Source: Rhodobacteraceae bacterium UBA6796 (GTDB lineage: Bacteria; Pseudomonadota; Alphaproteobacteria; Rhodobacterales; Rhodobacteraceae). From it: a DNA stretch of 64,000 nucleotides. The notes below the pieces were generated by a model. It was not told the origin of the DNA. It worked only from the letters and a program-made list of their open reading frames with translations, and did not search any database. Shown piece after piece: positions 1 to 9,331 of this stretch (positions are counted from its first letter, which is position 1; the number at the start of each line of letters is the position of its first letter). A program made the translations under genes and the position numbers. The DNA is taken from positions 377,325-441,324 of the forward strand of contig DKFM01000006.1 in NCBI GenBank assembly GCA_002452815.1, in the 5' to 3' direction.

Positions 1-2
1 TC

Positions 3-200
3 GAGGGTCGGCCGCATTTCTCGCCGCCGCAGATCATGCGGAAAATCGCCGCCATGTCCGAAGGCGCCCATGTCAGCCGCGAAGAACGGCTGCGTGTCTT
101 CGGCAAGCTGCTGCGTCAGGGCAAGATCACCAAGATCCGCCGCGGCCAATATGCGATCACCGAACAGTCGCGCTTCTATTCCGAGGGCAAGCGCGCCTGA
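3..200 (+). CDS. C-terminal end of an unidentified protein (5' end outside window)
   Basis: An open frame enters from the left edge and ends in TGA at 198-200, giving about 65 residues. The segment with GKLLRQGKITKIRRGQYAI looks like the last helix and wing of a winged-helix fold, which is inference from pattern only. It is followed directly by a strong hairpin terminator, so this is a true gene end. The protein family cannot be named from this fragment. Confidence 0.55.
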   Translation, partial: EGRPHFSPPQIMRKIAAMSEGAHVSREERLRVFGKLLRQGKITKIRRGQYAITEQSRFYSEGKRA

Positions 201-218
201 TCCACCGGCCAGAAACGC

Positions 219-249
219 AAACGGAGGGGCAGCGCCCCTCCGTTTTCAT
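219..249. terminator. bidirectional intrinsic terminator
   Basis: A perfect 12-bp inverted repeat (219-230 with 234-245) with a 3-base loop has A-rich and T-rich flanks. It lies between two convergent genes and can serve both. Confidence 0.8.
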
Positions 250-268
250 TTTGGCGCCGTGGGCAGAC

Positions 269-496
269 TCAGTCGTCGCCTTCAGCGCGGCCGACACCGG
301 TGAACACGGGCTTCAGCGGCGCGATCCACAGGAACCCAAGGCCGACATAGACGCCCAGTTCCGCCCAGATCGGCAGCCGTCCGAACCGCGCATCCAGCCA
401 CCCGGTCAGGGTAACCGCAATCACGATGTAAAGCGGCAGCCCCACAACCAGAACCAGCAGGGACAGCCGACGGCGGGCTTTGTAGGACAAACTCAT
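269..496 (-). CDS. DUF2842 family membrane protein
   Basis: Small protein of 75 residues with two predicted membrane helices, one around LLVLVVGLPLYIVIAVTL and one around ELGVYVGLGFLWIAPL. The pattern and length match DUF2842, a family of unknown function found in alphaproteobacteria. The start at 496 is chosen because GGAGG lies just upstream on the minus strand; an in-frame extension to 544 has no better signal. It lies downstream of purA in the same direction with a 52-bp gap, so it may be co-transcribed. Function is unknown. Confidence 0.75.
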   Translation of the reverse strand: MSLSYKARRRLSLLVLVVGLPLYIVIAVTLTGWLDARFGRLPIWAELGVYVGLGFLWIAPLKPVFTGVGRAEGDD

Positions 497-548
497 GGGC
501 GCCTCCGGCAAGGGCAAGGCGGGCGACGATAGGCCCGCCTGCAAAGGA

Positions 549-1847
549 TCAATCCGCGAAGGGGTCGGTCACGAGGATCGTGTCGTCCCGCTCGGGGCTG
601 GTCGACAGCATCGCCACCGGGCAGCCGATCAGTTCCTCGACGCGACGGACGTATTTCACCGCGGCGCCCGGCAGATCGTTCCAGCTGCGCGCGCCTTCGG
701 TGGATTCCGACCAACCCTCGACCTCTTCGTAGATCGGGGTGCAGCGCGCCTGCTGATCGGCGGCGGTGGGCAGATAGTCCAGCACCTCGCCATCCAGATT
801 GTAGCCGGTGCAGATCTTGATCGTGTCGAACCCGTCGAGCACGTCGAGCTTGGTCAGCGCGATGCCGGTGATGCCCGAAATCGCGCAGGTCTGCCGAACC
901 AGCGCCGCATCGAACCAGCCGCAGCGGCGCTTGCGCCCGGTGACGGTGCCGAATTCATGGCCGCGGGTGCCCAGACGTTCGCCGTCGGCGTCGTTCAACT
1001 CGGTCGGGAACGGGCCCTCGCCCACGCGGGTAGTATAGGCCTTGACGATGCCGAGCACGAAGTCGATCGCATTGGGCCCGAGGCCCACGCCCGTTGCCGC
1101 CTGCCCGGCGATCACGTTCGACGAGGTGACATAGGGATAGGTGCCGAAGTCGATGTCCAGCAGGCTGCCCTGCGCGCCTTCGAACAGGATGCGTTTGCCC
1201 GCGCGGCGCAGGTCGTTCATCACCTTCCAGACGGGGGCGGCATATTGCAGGATTTCCGGCGCGATCTTGTTCAGCTCGGCAATCAGCGCGTCGCGGTCGA
1301 TCGGTTCCAGCCCCAGCCCGGCGCGCAGCGCGTTGTGATGCACCAGCGCGCGATCCACGCGCAATTCCAGCGTCGCCGCATCGGCCAGATCGGCCACCCG
1401 GATCACCCGGCGCCCGACCTTGTCTTCGTAGCACGGACCGATGCCGCGCCCGGTGGTGCCGATCTTGGCCTTCGACCCGGCGGCCTGCGCCTCGCGGGCG
1501 CGGTCCAGTTCACCGTGATAGGGCATGATGAGCGGGGTGTTCTCGGCGATCATCAGGCAGTCGGGGTTGATCTCGACGCCCTGCTCGCGGATCTTCGCGA
1601 TCTCGCCCACCAGATGCCAAGGGTCCAGCACCACACCGTTGCCGATGACGCTGAGCTTGCCACCGCGCACGACCCCCGAGGGCAGGGCGTTCAGCTTGTA
1701 GACCTTGCCGTCGATGACCAGCGTATGACCGGCGTTATGGCCGCCCTGAAACCGGGCAATCACATCCGCACGTTCGCTGAGCCAGTCAACGATCTTGCCC
1801 TTGCCTTCGTCGCCCCATTGCGCGCCGACCACCACGACATTGGCCAT
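549..1847 (-). CDS. purA: adenylosuccinate synthetase
   Basis: PurA makes adenylosuccinate from IMP and aspartate using GTP, the first committed step to AMP, in the cytosol. The protein is 432 residues, the usual bacterial length. The N-terminal GTP-binding loop GDEGKGK, the catalytic stretch GGHNAGHT and the C-terminal [10 protein letters not shown] region are all intact. The start at 1847 is set by a GAGGAGA ribosome site five bases upstream and by the conserved N-terminus [15 protein letters not shown]; an open extension to 1982 is non-coding. It is divergent from secG across a repeat-filled intergenic region. Confidence 0.97.
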   Translation of the reverse strand: MANVVVVGAQWGDEGKGKIVDWLSERADVIARFQGGHNAGHTLVIDGKVYKLNALPSGVVRGGKLSVIGNGVVLDPWHLVGEIAKIREQGVEINPDCLMIAENTPLIMPYHGELDRAREAQAAGSKAKIGTTGRGIGPCYEDKVGRRVIRVADLADAATLELRVDRALVHHNALRAGLGLEPIDRDALIAELNKIAPEILQYAAPVWKVMNDLRRAGKRILFEGAQGSLLDIDFGTYPYVTSSNVIAGQAATGVGLGPNAIDFVLGIVKAYTTRVGEGPFPTELNDADGERLGTRGHEFGTVTGRKRRCGWFDAALVRQTCAISGITGIALTKLDVLDGFDTIKICTGYNLDGEVLDYLPTAADQQARCTPIYEEVEGWSESTEGARSWNDLPGAAVKYVRRVEELIGCPVAMLSTSPERDDTILVTDPFAD

Positions 1848-1984
1848 GTCTCTCTCCTCGAGGGTTGCAAAACCGTGCGACATATAGCCGGGGCGCGCAG
1901 CGGGGGGAACCGGTTTTTCGGCCCCGCCCGTCATCTTTATGTCATTTCCTGCTCCCGGCTGCAGGTAAGGCGGCAACCGCAAGA

Positions 1985-2117
1985 AGGGGGCTCTGCCCCC
2001 GGCCTGCGGCCTCCCCCCGGGATATTTGCACCAGAAAGAAGAACAAGCCCGGCTCGTTCTTTCTGGCTAAAATATCCCGGGGGTGAGCGCGGCACGCGCG
2101 AGGGGGCAGTGCCCCCT
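1985..2117. repeat. large composite palindromic intergenic repeat, copy A
   Basis: The 405-bp gap between divergent purA and secG is mostly one structure. CCCCCGGGATATTT at 2014-2027 is mirrored by AAATATCCCGGGGG at 2070-2083, and CCAGAAAGAA at 2031-2040 by TTCTTTCTGG at 2057-2066. GC-rich hairpins flank both sides (1986-2000 and 2101-2117). A second full copy lies at 18537-18681 and half-copies at about 4416 and 16178. Nothing else is visible in the gap except the secG promoter. Confidence 0.85.
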
Positions 2118-2190
2118 GTCGCCCTCTTCATCGCGCCCCCCCGTGGCCCGCCAGAGCGTGCCTGCCAGGGCGCGCGGGGAACAAACAGCC

Positions 2191-2219
2191 TTGCGCCCCG
2201 GGCCGCATCCGCCTAGATA
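2191..2219 (+). promoter_or_regulatory. predicted sigma-70-type promoter of secG
   Basis: TTGCGC at 2191-2196 and TAGATA at 2214-2219 are separated by exactly 17 bases, about 34 bases before the secG start. This is pattern evidence only. Confidence 0.5.
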
Positions 2220-2252
2220 GGCGCGTCTGTTGCAAGAAGGTCCAGCCCGCGC

Positions 2253-2612
2253 ATGGAAAACGTCGTCCTCTCCGTCCACCTGATCCTGGCAGTCCTGCTG
2301 ATCGGCGTGGTTCTGCTGCAACGCTCCGAAGGCGGTGGCCTGGGCATGGGCGGTGGCGGCGGTGGCGGTGTGATGACCGGCCGTCAGGCAGCCAATGCGC
2401 TGTCCAAGCTGACCTGGATTCTGGCGGCGGGCTTCATCGTGACCTCGGTCACGCTGACGATCCTGGCGGCGCGCAAGGCCGAGGAAAGCTCGGTCGTGGA
2501 TCGCGTGGTGGCCCCTGTCGAAGCCCCGGCCGAGACCGTTCCGGCGGCCCCGGCCGTGGAACTGCCGCCCGCGGCGGCCGACGCGCCGGTGACCCCGCCT
2601 CCCGCGAACTGA
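2253..2612 (+). CDS. secG: preprotein translocase subunit SecG
   Basis: SecG is the small accessory subunit of the SecYEG channel in the inner membrane. The 119-residue protein has the family layout: a first helix at about residues 4-22, the conserved [17 protein letters not shown] linker, a second helix at about 52-72, and an Ala/Pro/Val-rich C-terminal tail that is longer than in E. coli. A ribosome site (AAGAAGG) precedes the ATG. pyrG follows 150 bp downstream, probably with its own promoter. Confidence 0.93.
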   Translation: MENVVLSVHLILAVLLIGVVLLQRSEGGGLGMGGGGGGGVMTGRQAANALSKLTWILAAGFIVTSVTLTILAARKAEESSVVDRVVAPVEAPAETVPAAPAVELPPAAADAPVTPPPAN

Positions 2613-2663
2613 GCCCAGACCTAGGGCATTCAGCCGTATTTCACCCAACTGCTTGCGGTCCGG

Positions 2664-2692
2664 TTGCGGGCGGGCCGCGAATCGTGTAAGCA
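2664..2692 (+). promoter_or_regulatory. possible pyrG promoter
   Basis: TTGCGG (2664-2669) and TAAGCA (2687-2692) have 17-base spacing and lie about 70 bp upstream of pyrG. The -10 match is weak. Confidence 0.3.
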
Positions 2693-2763
2693 TTAAATCC
2701 CGTGATCCCTGACCAAGCGGTGCAGGGAACAGACCTGAATTTTGGCTAATCACGGGGGCTCTC

Positions 2764-4407
<1,644 letters not shown>

Positions 4408-4415
4408 GCGGCGAA

Positions 4416-4480
4416 AGGGGGCCCTGCCCCCTCTGCCCTGCGGGCATTCACCCCCGGGATATTTCCGCCAAGCTGAAAGG
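4416..4480. repeat. palindromic repeat half-copy after pyrG
   Basis: A GC hairpin (GGGGGCCCTGCCCCC) is followed by CCCCCGGGATATTT at 4451-4464, the same core as the full copies at 1985 and 18537. The complementary right arm is absent here. It may act as the pyrG transcript end. Confidence 0.65.
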
Positions 4481-4603
4481 CATTTTGCAGGCCCCCTCTG
4501 ACGGGGCCTGCGCCAATTCGCCCCCACCGAGTGCCGCGACAGCCCCATTGACGCCGCCATCCACCCCGCTAGCCTGTGGCCAACTCAGACAAGGAGACGC
4601 CGC

Positions 4604-5971
4604 ATGCGTGATCAGACCCCCAACAGCTGGGAAGCCCGGGCCGACGAGTTTTCGCTCTATGGTTTCACCGATCTGCCCTCGGTGCACGAGCGCGGCACCG
4701 TTGTTCTGACGCATGGTCAGGGCCCCTATGTCTTTGACACCAACGGGCGGCAGTATCTGGATGCCAACTCGGGGCTGTGGAACATGGTCGCGGGGTTCGA
4801 CCACCCCGGGCTGATCAAGGCCGCGCAGGACCAATACGCGCGCTTCCCCGGATATCACGCCTTCTTCGGGCGGATGTCGGACCAGACCGTGATGCTGAGC
4901 GAGAAGCTGATCGAAGTCTCGCCCTTCGAAAGCGGTAAGGTGTTCTACACCAACTCCGGGTCCGAAGCGAATGACACGATGGTCAAGATCCTGTGGTTCC
5001 TGCATGCCGCCGAAGGCAAACCGCAGAAGCGCAAGATCCTGACGCGCATGAACGCCTATCACGGCGTGACCGCGGTGTCGGCCAGCATGACGGGCAAACC
5101 CTATAATTCTGTCTTCGGCCTGCCGCTGCCGGGTTTCCTGCACCTGACCTGCCCGCATTACTGGCGCAACGGCAAGCCCGGCGAAACCGAAGAGCAGTTC
5201 ACGCAACGCATGGCGGCGGAACTGGAGGCCACGATCATCAAGGAAGGCGCCGACACGATTGCGGGCTTCTTCGCCGAACCGGTGATGGGCGCGGGCGGGG
5301 TGATTCCGCCGTCGAAGGGCTATTTCCAGGCGATCGCGCCGATCCTGAAGAAATACGACATCCCGCTGATTTCCGACGAGGTGATCTGCGGCTTCGGGCG
5401 CACCGGCAACACCTGGGGCTGCCAGACCTATGACTTCATGCCCGATGCCGTCATCAGCTCGAAAAACCTGACGGCGGGCTTCTTCCCGATGGGCGCGGTG
5501 ATCCTGGGGCCGGAGCTGTCGGCGCGGGTTCAGGCCGCAGCCGAGGCGATCGAGGAATTCCCGCATGGCTTCACCGCCTCGGGGCACCCGGTGGGCTGCG
5601 CCATCGCGCTCAAGGCGATCGACGTGGTGATGAACGAGGGATTGGCCGATAACGTCAACCGGCTGAGCCCGCGGCTTGAGGCCGGTCTGGCGGAAATCGC
5701 GCAGAACCCCAATATCGGCGAGCTGCGCGGCGTGGGCTACATGTGGGCGCTGGAGGCGGTGAAGGACCGCGCCACCAAGACGCCCTTCGACGGCAGCCTG
5801 AGCGTGTCGGAACGCATCGCCAATACCTGCACCGATATGGGGCTGATCTGCCGCCCGCTGGGCCAGTCCATCGTGCTGTGCCCGCCCTTCATCCTGACCG
5901 AGCCGCAGATGGACGAGATGTTCGAAAAACTCGACCGTGCGCTGAAAAAGGTGTTTGCCGAAGTCGCCTGA
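4604..5971 (+). CDS. class III omega-amino acid/amine:pyruvate transaminase
   Basis: PLP enzyme of the class III aminotransferase fold, 455 residues. From memory, it is strikingly similar along its whole length to the Vibrio fluvialis (S)-selective amine:pyruvate transaminase, including SLYGFTD near the start, YHAFFGRMSDQTVMLSEKL, and CPPFILTE with FAEVA at the end. The PLP lysine is K287 in SSKNLTAG; the PLP-phosphate loop NSGSEANDT and the ISDEVICGFGRTG segment are intact. The physiological substrate is not shown by context; the gene stands alone between a repeat and a terminator. A beta-alanine or similar amine:pyruvate role is also possible. Confidence 0.88.
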   Translation: MRDQTPNSWEARADEFSLYGFTDLPSVHERGTVVLTHGQGPYVFDTNGRQYLDANSGLWNMVAGFDHPGLIKAAQDQYARFPGYHAFFGRMSDQTVMLSEKLIEVSPFESGKVFYTNSGSEANDTMVKILWFLHAAEGKPQKRKILTRMNAYHGVTAVSASMTGKPYNSVFGLPLPGFLHLTCPHYWRNGKPGETEEQFTQRMAAELEATIIKEGADTIAGFFAEPVMGAGGVIPPSKGYFQAIAPILKKYDIPLISDEVICGFGRTGNTWGCQTYDFMPDAVISSKNLTAGFFPMGAVILGPELSARVQAAAEAIEEFPHGFTASGHPVGCAIALKAIDVVMNEGLADNVNRLSPRLEAGLAEIAQNPNIGELRGVGYMWALEAVKDRATKTPFDGSLSVSERIANTCTDMGLICRPLGQSIVLCPPFILTEPQMDEMFEKLDRALKKVFAEVA

Positions 5972-5995
5972 TTTTCGTCAGGTCCGAAAATTCGA

Positions 5996-6026
5996 AGGGG
6001 CGGCGCCGCTGGGCCCGCCCCTTTTT
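5996..6026. terminator. intrinsic terminator after the transaminase
   Basis: GGGGCGG pairs with CCGCCCC across a short loop and is followed by six T. It lies between convergent transaminase and phaR. Confidence 0.7.
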
Positions 6027-6058
6027 TCGTCCACGGCCCAAGGCCGGGCGCGGCGCGA

Positions 6059-6622
6059 TCAGAGTTTCGACAGCTTCGTCTGCAACTCGGCCAGCTGTTT
6101 CTTGATCGTGGCCAGATCCTCGCGGTCCTTGCTCGCGGCCGTGCTGTCGCCTTCCTCCTCGGGCCCCGACGATCCCGAGGTGGGCCAGCCTGCCATCATC
6201 GACTTCAGGAACGCCTGCTGCTGGCGCTGAAGTGCGTCGAACCCGGGCATCGACGCCATCGGGTTGGGGAAGGACGAGAAGTTTTCCATCAGCTGCGACT
6301 GGCCTTCGCGCAGCATCTCGAAGCTGGCGGCCAGGAACTGCGGCACGACCGACTGCGCCGAGGTCGTGTAGCTGCGCACCAGATCGGTCAGCACATCGAC
6401 GGGCAGCACGCTTTCGCCGCGGCTTTCATGTTCGGCGATGATCTGCAGCAGATATTGGCGGGTCAGGTCGTCGCCGGTTTTCAGATCGACGATCTGCACC
6501 TCGCGACCATCGCGGATGAAGCGCGCAATGTCTTCCAGCGTCACATAATCGCTGGTTTCGGTATTATACAGGCGACGGCTGGCGTAGCGTTTGATCAGCA
6601 AGGGCTTCGCGTCATCAGTCAT
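6059..6622 (-). CDS. phaR: polyhydroxyalkanoate synthesis repressor PhaR
   Basis: PhaR is a DNA-binding repressor that also binds PHB granules and de-represses the phasin gene when polymer is made. The 187-residue protein has the N-terminal PHB/PHA accumulation regulator DNA-binding domain (KRYASRRLYNTETSDYVTL, residues about 11-29), the following PHB-binding segment to about residue 125, and a C-terminal coiled-coil (IKKQLAELQTKLSKL). GGGGAGGA lies ahead of the ATG. It follows phaP in the same direction, separated by a terminator, and its predicted operators are at 7288-7333. Confidence 0.95.
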   Translation of the reverse strand: MTDDAKPLLIKRYASRRLYNTETSDYVTLEDIARFIRDGREVQIVDLKTGDDLTRQYLLQIIAEHESRGESVLPVDVLTDLVRSYTTSAQSVVPQFLAASFEMLREGQSQLMENFSSFPNPMASMPGFDALQRQQQAFLKSMMAGWPTSGSSGPEEEGDSTAASKDREDLATIKKQLAELQTKLSKL

Positions 6623-6682
6623 CGGGTTCCTCCCCTTTTTTTTGGCAGCGCAGCAATCTTGGAGCGGCGCGGGCGCAAAAGC

Positions 6683-6714
6683 AACAAAAGAAAAGGGCGA
6701 GCCGAAGCCCGCCC
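6683..6714 (-). terminator. intrinsic terminator between phaP and phaR
   Basis: On the minus strand GGGCGGGC-TTCG-GCTCGCCC is followed by a T-rich run. It would end most phaP transcripts before phaR and so allow a high phasin to repressor ratio. Confidence 0.75.
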
Positions 6715-6767
6715 TTCCAGGTTCCGTTCCCCGGCAGGGAGGAGGACGCCGGGTTGCGGGAGGAACC

Positions 6768-7217
6768 TTATTTCGCCGGGGTGGTCACTTTTTTCGCAGC
6801 AGCGGTGACTTCCTCGGTGGCTTTCTTGACGGCGGCGGTCGCATCTTCCGAGATGTCTTTGCCAGCAGCCAGCATCAGCTCGACGGTTTCCATCTGCACT
6901 TTTTTCGCGATTTCGGCGAAAGCGGCCAGGTTTTCGGCAGCCATTTCAGCCGAAGCCGACGCGAAGTCGCTCACAGCTTTGGCGTAGTCGGCGGGCTCTT
7001 CTTTTTTCGCGGCCAGCGAACCAACTTTGGCGATGGTGTCCTTGGCCCATTTCGAGGTGATTTCGGTCGACTTTTCAGCAGCGTCGAGCGCCACTTTGGT
7101 CATTTTCTCGCCCAGCGCGGCTTGCGACTTGAAGGCGTCCTGGAATTTCGAGGCGTCCACCGGCATGGAAGCCATCATATCTTGCATGATCTTGGTGAAG
7201 TCTTGGGTCTTAGCCAT
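6768..7217 (-). CDS. phaP: phasin (PHB granule-associated protein)
   Basis: Phasins coat PHB granules and control their number and size. The 149-residue protein is helical, rich in Ala, Lys and Glu, with the phasin_2-type core and no cysteine. The start at 7217 (MAKTQDFTKIMQDM) has GGAG upstream; the open frame further to 7304 runs into the promoter and operator and is not coding. It lies between phaC and phaR. The promoter at 7281-7309 contains a perfect TGC-rich palindrome, the type of site bound by PhaR. Confidence 0.95.
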   Translation of the reverse strand: MAKTQDFTKIMQDMMASMPVDASKFQDAFKSQAALGEKMTKVALDAAEKSTEITSKWAKDTIAKVGSLAAKKEEPADYAKAVSDFASASAEMAAENLAAFAEIAKKVQMETVELMLAAGKDISEDATAAVKKATEEVTAAAKKVTTPAK

Positions 7218-7280
7218 GTTCTTGCTCCGATTTGGCCCGAGGAAAGATGGTGTGGCGAGGGCCCGTTCGCTTACGAAACA

Positions 7281-7309
7281 GATATACATGCTGCAGTGCA
7301 GCATTTCAA
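7281..7309 (-). promoter_or_regulatory. phaP promoter
   Basis: On the minus strand TTGAAA (7304-7309) and TATATC (7281-7286) are separated by exactly 17 bases. The spacer is filled by the PhaR-type palindrome, so bound repressor would occlude RNA polymerase. Confidence 0.75.
7288..7304. promoter_or_regulatory. PhaR-type operator 1
   Basis: ATGCTGCAGTGCAGCAT is a perfect palindrome of two 8-bp arms around a central base, inside the phaP promoter spacer. PhaR proteins of Paracoccus and Rhodobacter are known to bind TGC-rich palindromes of this kind. Confidence 0.75.
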
Positions 7310-7316
7310 GGAAAAA

Positions 7317-7333
7317 ATGCTGCGTTGCAGAAT
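7317..7333. promoter_or_regulatory. PhaR-type operator 2 (imperfect)
   Basis: ATGCTGCGTTGCAGAAT is an imperfect copy of operator 1. The two centres are 29 bp apart, close to three helical turns, consistent with cooperative binding on one face. Confidence 0.6.
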
Positions 7334-7374
7334 TTTTACAATCGGAGGGTGTGGACGGAACGACCGTCGACCGG

Positions 7375-7412
7375 GACGCCCCCTGCCCGCTTCGATGTCG
7401 GGCGGGGGCGTC
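7375..7412. terminator. GC-rich hairpin downstream of phaC
   Basis: GACGCCCCC-T-GCCCG at 7375-7389 pairs with CGGGC-GGGGGCGTC at 7399-7412, with one bulged base. It lies just after the phaC stop on the minus strand but has no clear T-run, so termination is only probable. Confidence 0.5.
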
Positions 7413-7436
7413 GTCTTGTTGCAGGCAGCCCGGGTG

Positions 7437-9230
7437 TCAGACCCGGACCACCTCGTTCACATAAAGGCCCGGCGCGGGCGCCAGCACCGGATGGGCGGCA
7501 TCGCCCGGTTCGCGCGCGGGCACCATCCGCCCGGACCGCGCCGCAAGCCATTCGCCCCAATGCGGCCACCAGCTGCCCTTGTTATAGGTCGCCTCGGCTT
7601 TCCATTCGTTCGGATTGTGGATCGGCGCCGTGCTGGTGTAATGGCCGTATTTCTGCTTGCTGGGCGGGTTCACGATGCCCGCGATATGCCCCGATTCCGA
7701 CAGCAGAAAGGTCTTGTCGGCCGATCCCATCTGCGCGATGCCATTGAAGCTCGCGATCCAGGGCGCGATGTGGTCGGTCTCGCAGGCGATGGCGCAGAGC
7801 GGCACTTTCACATCGCTCAGCTTCACCGTCTCGCCCAGCACCTCGAAGCCTTTGGCGGCGAACTTGTCTTGCTGGCACAGGCCACGCAGATATTCGATCG
7901 CCATCTTGCCCGGCAGGTTTGTCGAGTCACCGTTCCAGTACAGCAGATCGAACGCCGGCGGCGCCTCGCCCATCATGTAGCTGCGGATTGCGGGCTGATA
8001 GATCAGGTCATTGGCGCGCAGATAGCTGAAGGTGCGCGTCATGAAATACGAACTCAGCACCCCGTCGCGCTTGCACTGCGCCTCGATCCCGTTGACGAAG
8101 TCGTCCTGCAGGAAGGTGGTGAACTCGCCCTGATCCGAGAAATCGGTCAGCGTGGTGAAGAACGTGGCCGAGTTGATCGAACGATCCTTGCGTTTCTCCA
8201 TCAGCGCCAGGGTCAGCGACAGCGTCGTGCCCGCGATGCAATACCCGACCGCGTTGATCTTCTTCTCTTTGGTGATCGCCTTCACCTGCTCGATCGCGGT
8301 CAGATAGCCTTCCTCGACATAGGTATCCATACCCACATCGGCATAACTGGCATCGGGGTTCTTCCAGCTGACGACAAACAGCGTGAACCCCTGATCGACG
8401 ATCCAGCGAATCAGCGAATTGGCGGGCTTCAGGTCCAGGATGTAGAACTTGTTGATCCACGGCGGGAAGATGATCAGCGGGGTCTTGTGGACCGTCTCGG
8501 TCGTGGGCTTGTACTGGATCAGTTCGAACAGCCGGTTGCGATAGACCACCGAGCCTTCGGCGGTGCCGATATTCTGCCCCACCTTGAACGCATCGCGATC
8601 AGCCAGCGTCACCACCAGATTGCCGTTGTTCAGCTCGACATCCCGCACCAGGTTTTCCAGCCCCTTCACAAGGCTTTCGCCCTCTGTCGCCACAGCGCGT
8701 TCCAGCGCATCGGGGTTGGTTGCCAGAAAATTCGTCGGCGCCATCATGTCGATGATCTGATGGGCGAAATAGTCGATCCGCTTACGATCGACCGGGTCCA
8801 GATCTTCCAGCGCATCGACCGCATCCTCGATCGCCTTGGACGAGATCATGTATTGCTGCTTGATGAAATTGAAATAGGGGTGGGTATCCCACAACGGATT
8901 GGAGAAACGGCGGTCCTTCGGGCCGGTATCGGCGGGCGGCTTGAACTGGCCCTGACTTAGCGCGTGACTGGCCTCGACGTAGTGCTTCATCGCCTGGCCC
9001 CAGTAATTCACCTGCGCTTCCAGAATCTTCGACGGCTTGTCCGCCCATTCCTTGACCAGCGCCGCGCCCGCATTCAGATAAAGATCAAGGCCGGGCCCCT
9101 CCAGCGCCGGATTGGGCGCACGTTTATGCGACAGAGCCTCGACAAGGCGTTGCGTCAAAGCCTCGATCTTTGCCAGATTCTCCTGCATTTGCTGCGATGC
9201 AGCAGAGGTGGCCTCCTCCGTTGTTGTCAT
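7437..9230 (-). CDS. phaC: class I poly(3-hydroxyalkanoate) synthase
   Basis: PhaC polymerises (R)-3-hydroxybutyryl-CoA into PHB on the granule surface. At 597 residues it is the normal class I length. It has the N-terminal PhaC_N domain, then an alpha/beta-hydrolase catalytic core with the lipase-like box GYCIAG (nucleophile C331), D486 in CETDHIAPW and H515 in SESGHIAGIVNPP. The start at 9230 begins the coding region within a few codons of a TGC palindrome. It is divergent from phaZ and upstream of phaP, so synthesis, coating and breakdown genes lie together. Confidence 0.97.
   Translation of the reverse strand: MTTTEEATSAASQQMQENLAKIEALTQRLVEALSHKRAPNPALEGPGLDLYLNAGAALVKEWADKPSKILEAQVNYWGQAMKHYVEASHALSQGQFKPPADTGPKDRRFSNPLWDTHPYFNFIKQQYMISSKAIEDAVDALEDLDPVDRKRIDYFAHQIIDMMAPTNFLATNPDALERAVATEGESLVKGLENLVRDVELNNGNLVVTLADRDAFKVGQNIGTAEGSVVYRNRLFELIQYKPTTETVHKTPLIIFPPWINKFYILDLKPANSLIRWIVDQGFTLFVVSWKNPDASYADVGMDTYVEEGYLTAIEQVKAITKEKKINAVGYCIAGTTLSLTLALMEKRKDRSINSATFFTTLTDFSDQGEFTTFLQDDFVNGIEAQCKRDGVLSSYFMTRTFSYLRANDLIYQPAIRSYMMGEAPPAFDLLYWNGDSTNLPGKMAIEYLRGLCQQDKFAAKGFEVLGETVKLSDVKVPLCAIACETDHIAPWIASFNGIAQMGSADKTFLLSESGHIAGIVNPPSKQKYGHYTSTAPIHNPNEWKAEATYNKGSWWPHWGEWLAARSGRMVPAREPGDAAHPVLAPAPGLYVNEVVRV
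9190..9204. promoter_or_regulatory. TGC palindrome inside the phaC 5' coding region
   Basis: TGCTGCGATGCAGCA has perfect 6-bp arms and resembles the phaP operators. It overlaps codons 9-14 of phaC and sits between the divergent phaC and phaZ starts. It may be an intragenic PhaR site or simply codons for Ala-Ala-Ser-Gln-Gln. Confidence 0.35.
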
Positions 9231-9331
9231 AACCCGAAATCCTCCTTATCCTTCAAACAGCAGCATAACGCCGCCTTTGCGGGAGGGTAAAGCGGCGTTT
9301 TGTAGGGAGCCTGCGGGCCAAGGAGATAGGG

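Noticed and set aside
495-2216. Long plus-strand frame opposite purA, and similar long frames opposite pyrG, phaC, dctM, pccB and others.
   Set aside because: The opposite strand carries well-known enzymes with full motifs. High GC at third positions keeps antisense frames open.
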